Shown piece after piece: positions 50,835-54,660 of a DNA stretch of 54,660 bases; position 1 is the stretch's first letter, and each line of letters starts with the position of its first letter. The stretch is from Cyanobacteria bacterium OH_CBB_238 (GTDB taxonomy: Bacteria > Cyanobacteriota > Vampirovibrionia > Gastranaerophilales > Gastranaerophilaceae): the NCBI GenBank assembly GCA_023409995.1, contig JAEYQN010000197.1:1-54660 (forward strand), in the 5' to 3' direction. Below the pieces are notes generated by a model, which saw only the letters and a list, made by a program, of their open reading frames with translations, was not told the origin of the DNA and ran no database searches. Made by a program: the position numbers and the translations under genes.

Positions 50835-52820
50835 ATGAGTACAAATTTAGCGATTCTGCCTATTAGTGTGTATAAGAGTAGGGGAGCTCAACCTTCATTT
50901 TGGGGAAAGAAGAGCCCTGATAGTGAGCAGACCCAGAAAAAACTTCCAGATATTTTAATTCAAACACCTAAAAAACTTGATCCAGTCTCGTTGCCAGGTG
51001 TTTCTTATTATATGGCTCAAAAAATAGTTGAGAGTGCGAATAAGTCTCAATTGTCGGTGGATGATTTTTTGAGGCAATATTTAAAACATCTAACATATAC
51101 TCCTCAAATTCTCCCAGAACCAAGCAAGTCTGCGATTGTTGGTAAAACAAAGGTTACAACCCTTATTGATGGAGGGCAAATTTTTGACAGGATGGTAGCA
51201 GATATCAGAAGTGCGAAAAACTCTATACAAATTGAGATGTTTGAATTCCAGAATTTAAAAGTTGATGGAGATATTTGGCCTGCAAATGGAGCAGATGTAG
51301 TTCCGGGCTTTGAACAACAACAAAATATTTTGCCGATATTAATAAAAAAGAAAAAAGAAAATCCAGATATAAAAATACAAGTTATACTTGATGCTCATAA
51401 ATGGTATATTAACGGCAATAATGAAAAAGAGCGCCATTATAATAATCAAAAAATGATAAGATATTTGCTTGAAAATGGAATAGATGTTGTGCCTTATCCT
51501 AGAGCAGCACAGCAAGGTGCCGCTCTTCAACACGTTAAGTTGGTGGCAGTTGATGGTAAAAAGATCATTATTGGTGGTATGAATATGGGAACCCATTCGA
51601 GTGCAAATCATGATGCCTGTGTTGCGATAGAGACTCTTCCTAAGTACAAAAATTCTGAAGTTGATAATATTATAGAAGAAATTTTTAACAAAGATTGGAA
51701 ATTTTCATGGCAGAGATTAGGGCATACAAAATTAGTTGCTGGTCCTCTTTCTAAAGAAGAGCAAGAAAATTATTCTGGCTTAAAAAAAGAAATAAAGGAA
51801 GAAAATGTTGTTTATATGAATATAGTGGGGCAACTTTATAATAAACCAGAATGCTTAAATCGTTATGATGACAAAGACTTGAGTAAGCTTGATCTAATTA
51901 AAACAAGTCCGGTTGCAAATCCTAAAATTAAAATAATGGCGACAAAGCCTCATGAACTAAAGTTTGTAAAAGAAGAAGGTAAAGAAACTACAAGGGAACA
52001 TTTATTGGAAAGACTTAAAACCTCATCAAAAGTTAGAGGTGAATTGTTTGTACTGTCAGATAAAGAAATTATTCAAACTATTGTAGAACGATATAAAAGG
52101 GGAGAATTAGATGCTAAATTTATTGTTTCTTCTGATATTCTAGAGGAATTTCCATACTGCAGAATGGCTTATAATGAGCTGATATCTAATAATGTTCCGG
52201 TTAGATTATACAACTTTGATGAGAAGATAAATCAGAGGATGCATGCGAAGTGGGCTATTTTTGACGATAGAGAGGTTGTAATCGGTTCTACAAACTGGTC
52301 AGCAATGGGTTTAAACCAAAATCTTAAAAAAGGTATGAGGGAGGATTATGAGTTACATGCGGCGAAAATAGATGAAGAAATCGCAGAAACTTTAAAAGAG
52401 GTAAAAGAGTTTGAAGATCTCATCGGAATTCCTCCATTGTCCAGAAAAAGATTGGATTATAAAGAAGTAATTGCTAGAAGAAAAATTCTTAAATCTGTTC
52501 GTAATTCTATTAATAAAGTCGGAGTTGCAAATGCTAACTTCCAAAATAAAACGTGTAAGTTTTCTGAGGCAGATGTTGAATATATTTCAAAAGTTCAAGG
52601 ATATTACAATACAATAAAGGATTGCTATAATTCTAAAGAAAAATACAAAAGAGGAAACAATGAATGCGCAATAAGTTTTGATAAACCTTCTCTAGCCGCA
52701 GTATTTTTAAGACAATTTGAAAAAGACTGGAGACATTCAGAGTCCGACTTTGAAAAGATAAAAGAAAAAGTTTTGCTCTCTCCAAAAGAGCCTTCAAGTA
52801 ACTTGGATTTGGTGGTGTAA
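50835..52820 (+). CDS. Phospholipase D-fold protein with two HKD motifs and N-terminal F-x-G patch
   Basis: A 661-aa PLD-superfamily enzyme. HKD motif 1 is HVKLVAVDGKKIIIGG (H233, K235, D240), preceded by the IQIEMFEFQ and VILDAHKWYI strands. Motif 2 is HAKWAIFDDREVVIGSTNWS (H470, K472, D477). Both are complete, so phosphodiester cleavage or transfer is likely; lipid or nucleic-acid substrate cannot be decided, and cardiolipin-synthase-like order is possible. The first 90 residues carry PSFWGKK and Pro-rich sequence; the last 140 residues are helical and Lys-rich. No signal peptide or membrane helix. A GTG at 50832 is an alternative start; AGAGGA lies 4 nt before the ATG. The exonuclease gene follows after 3 nt. 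Confidence 0.85.
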   Translation: MSTNLAILPISVYKSRGAQPSFWGKKSPDSEQTQKKLPDILIQTPKKLDPVSLPGVSYYMAQKIVESANKSQLSVDDFLRQYLKHLTYTPQILPEPSKSAIVGKTKVTTLIDGGQIFDRMVADIRSAKNSIQIEMFEFQNLKVDGDIWPANGADVVPGFEQQQNILPILIKKKKENPDIKIQVILDAHKWYINGNNEKERHYNNQKMIRYLLENGIDVVPYPRAAQQGAALQHVKLVAVDGKKIIIGGMNMGTHSSANHDACVAIETLPKYKNSEVDNIIEEIFNKDWKFSWQRLGHTKLVAGPLSKEEQENYSGLKKEIKEENVVYMNIVGQLYNKPECLNRYDDKDLSKLDLIKTSPVANPKIKIMATKPHELKFVKEEGKETTREHLLERLKTSSKVRGELFVLSDKEIIQTIVERYKRGELDAKFIVSSDILEEFPYCRMAYNELISNNVPVRLYNFDEKINQRMHAKWAIFDDREVVIGSTNWSAMGLNQNLKKGMREDYELHAAKIDEEIAETLKEVKEFEDLIGIPPLSRKRLDYKEVIARRKILKSVRNSINKVGVANANFQNKTCKFSEADVEYISKVQGYYNTIKDCYNSKEKYKRGNNECAISFDKPSLAAVFLRQFEKDWRHSESDFEKIKEKVLLSPKEPSSNLDLVV

Positions 52821-52823
52821 ACT

Positions 52824-54509
52824 ATGAAAGTAATGTCAATTAATAATACAAACTGTATTGGTAAAATATATAGTTCAGAACATGATAAGAAACAAAGTCC
52901 TTCAGTTTTGGCTAATTTGTCTTTCTTAACAAGTTCTAACTATAATTCGAGATCATTTGTTCCTGTGTTTAGAGGCGTATGGTTTGAGAATAATGTTGTG
53001 AAACAGGTTAAAGGAAAGCAATATCAAGGTTTGGGTTTATATGATAGTTCTGGTAAATGGCTTGATTTTAATAAAGTTGGAGATCAAAATTTAAAAAATG
53101 AACCAATTGATATAAGGACAGCTACGGATGAGGAAGTCTATGCCTACTACCACGCATTATCTTTAGCTGAAACAAACGATACAACATGGGTTAGAAGATA
53201 TAATAATCATAATGTCACTAAGCCTTTAGCTGTTTTTCATACTTTAAATTCTCAGAAAGCAGAACAAGGATTTGCAAACAATTTAAATGAGTTATTAAGG
53301 CAAAATAGGCATGCTTCTTTGGATGTTCCAATAACTGATGAGGATGGAAAACTATGTATTAATTGTACTGTTTTTGATACAGAAACAACAGGTACTAATA
53401 TTGCTGACTCTTCAAAACCTTTAGATAAAATTATTCAAATAGGTGCAATACAGGTTAAAAATGGAGATATTATTGAAGGTAGTGCATATAATCAATTAAT
53501 TAATCCCGAAATGCATATCCCGGAGCAGGCAACAAATGTGCATGGAATAACAGATGAAATGATCGAAGATCAGCCAACAATTGAGAAGGTACTAAAGCCG
53601 TTTATAAATAATTATCTTACGAAGCAAAATGGAGTCATTGTTGCTTACAACTCAAAATTTGATATGACTCTTTTGAATAATGCAATAAGAGAACATAATG
53701 AGTATTCACATGAGCCATTGAAAGAGAGAAGGGTGTGTAAAGTCCTCGATCCATTTATTTTGATGCAAAGAATTCATCCGTACATTGGTGCTAGAAAAAG
53801 ACTAGGCGAACAGTACAAGTTTTTATTCTGTAAAAACATGGATAATGCTCACGATGCATTTGCGGATGTTAAGGGTACAGTCGATGTATTAAAATATACA
53901 TTATATTATCTAAGCGAGCATAGACGAGATAAGTCTAAGCCATTAACATTGAGAGAAGTTTTAGTCTTTCAAAATGGTGGAATTGTAGAAAATATTGACA
54001 TCCCTCTGGATGTTGAAGGTTGTAATTCTAGAGTTAAATTTAAAAAATCTTATATCAAACCGCCAGTTTTAGTTGATAACTATTTCCGGGGATATAAATT
54101 AACAAAAAGTGAGTTGGCTGATATTGAGCCTCTAATTGGTGAGGAAAATGTTAAAAAATTAAAAAATGAAAAAGTTGTTGGAAAAGACTTTGATTTGAAT
54201 CCAAAAGATGCACCTCCGATTAACCCAATGGAAACAAAGAGTACCAAAAATGGTGGAATGGAAAATGCTTTTTATGTCATGAAGCATAATTTTCAAAAAG
54301 TTCTGGATCTTTCCGGTATTGATGCATATGGTGAGCTTTCTAAGCAAGAAGTAGTTGACTTAATCACCGAACATTCAAAAGATTATGTACATAAAGATTG
54401 TGTAAACTTGTGGATGAAAAATGCTGACCCAAATGATATAAAAGATGGGAATGATTTGCCGGATATTAATTTAGCAAGAAAAGTAATGATTGAAGACAAC
54501 CTAACATAA
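52824..54509 (+). CDS. DEDDh (DnaQ-like) 3'-5' exonuclease with long flanking regions
   Basis: A 561-aa protein with a DEDDh exonuclease domain at about 180-365. Exo I is VFDTETTG (D185, E187), Exo II is VAYNSKFDMTLLNNA, and Exo III is NAHDAFADVKGT (H343, D348), so all catalytic residues are present. Family phrases such as IIQIGAIQVKNGDII and NVHGITDEMIEDQPTIEKVL are clear. Residues 1-175 have no known domain and include FVPVFRG, an F-x-G patch; residues 370-561 are also unassigned. It starts 3 nt after the PLD-like gene and is probably co-translated. It is not the polymerase epsilon chain, which is shorter and lacks these extensions. It may process DNA or RNA cut by the PLD-like protein. Confidence 0.88.
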   Translation: MKVMSINNTNCIGKIYSSEHDKKQSPSVLANLSFLTSSNYNSRSFVPVFRGVWFENNVVKQVKGKQYQGLGLYDSSGKWLDFNKVGDQNLKNEPIDIRTATDEEVYAYYHALSLAETNDTTWVRRYNNHNVTKPLAVFHTLNSQKAEQGFANNLNELLRQNRHASLDVPITDEDGKLCINCTVFDTETTGTNIADSSKPLDKIIQIGAIQVKNGDIIEGSAYNQLINPEMHIPEQATNVHGITDEMIEDQPTIEKVLKPFINNYLTKQNGVIVAYNSKFDMTLLNNAIREHNEYSHEPLKERRVCKVLDPFILMQRIHPYIGARKRLGEQYKFLFCKNMDNAHDAFADVKGTVDVLKYTLYYLSEHRRDKSKPLTLREVLVFQNGGIVENIDIPLDVEGCNSRVKFKKSYIKPPVLVDNYFRGYKLTKSELADIEPLIGEENVKKLKNEKVVGKDFDLNPKDAPPINPMETKSTKNGGMENAFYVMKHNFQKVLDLSGIDAYGELSKQEVVDLITEHSKDYVHKDCVNLWMKNADPNDIKDGNDLPDINLARKVMIEDNLT

Positions 54510-54660
54510 AGACAATACATGTCAAATTGAATCAGGTTACCTACTAGTGTTGTAAGTACATTTAATAAATTGTGCGCCTATAAATGCTTTTGTAATAATG
54601 TTTTTTCATAAATTGGTTTGTTTCAAAGAATGTTAAGAAGAATTAAGTGTACTTGATATA

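Overview
The window is AT-rich DNA from a two-membrane, non-photosynthetic bacterium. The best guess is an uncultured gut member of the Gastranaerophilales (Vampirovibrionia/Melainabacteria, the non-photosynthetic sisters of cyanobacteria). This rests on a TolC/MacA/MacB efflux set (outer membrane), very low GC with AT-rich codons, prepilins with Ala at the cleavage site, a glyQ gene not followed by glyS (as in cyanobacteria), and unrelated proteins that share a short N-terminal Phe-x-Gly patch. The taxonomic call is inference, not a database result.

Layout. 283-4097: histidine kinase, receiver and degenerate GspE/PilB-like ATPase in one tight operon. 4104-7458 (minus): LOG-like protein, PglK-like ABC flippase and a HEAT-like protein. 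7582-8952: 56-aa protein, ybaB, recR and a 58-aa protein. 9032-10373 (minus): EF-hand protein and a secreted Cys/Pro-rich protein. 10593-11715 (minus): rplL and rplJ with an L10 leader. 11964-13193: infC (AUU start), rpmI, rplT. 14031-16096: DUF4406-like protein and tandem plsC paralogues. 16192-27532: gap, S8 peptidase, prepilin, glyQ, amino-acid permease, STAS-like protein, nadE, and a glutamine synthetase/2-keto-acid decarboxylase pair.

28069-33456 is an accessory island. It starts at a tRNA-His gene whose 3' end and terminator are repeated, diverged, 2.6 kb downstream. It holds orphan proteins with the F-x-G patch, a decayed GNAT acetyltransferase, a truncated membrane protein, and a duplicated module of an XRE regulator divergent from a 58-aa gene, one copy frameshifted. 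33451-37606 (minus) is a surface-glycan cluster: SGNH-like protein, KxHP-type glycosyltransferase-like protein, GT2, Rossmann protein and cupin. 37726-40387: second prepilin, second Cys/Pro-rich secreted protein, L,D-transpeptidase and polyferredoxin. 40546-45245: TolC-MacA-MacB efflux operon. 45248-47036 (minus): msrA and two exported or membrane proteins. 47344-49624: ATP-grasp ligase, 85-aa protein and EamA exporter behind a structured leader with a terminator. 49627-54509: AlkD-like protein, a 58-aa ORF, then a phospholipase-D-fold protein followed 3 nt later by a DEDDh exonuclease, both with an N-terminal F-x-G patch.

How the genes fit together. Housekeeping operons (ribosome, recombination, central metabolism) have recognisable promoters, leaders and terminators. 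Around them lie envelope and surface functions (pilins, glycans, efflux, L,D-transpeptidase) and a scattered set of F-x-G proteins without signal peptides. Among the F-x-G proteins are nucleotide- or phosphodiester-directed enzyme folds (LOG, DUF4406, PLD, DnaQ-like). Whether the patch is a sorting or secretion tag is the most interesting open question in the window.
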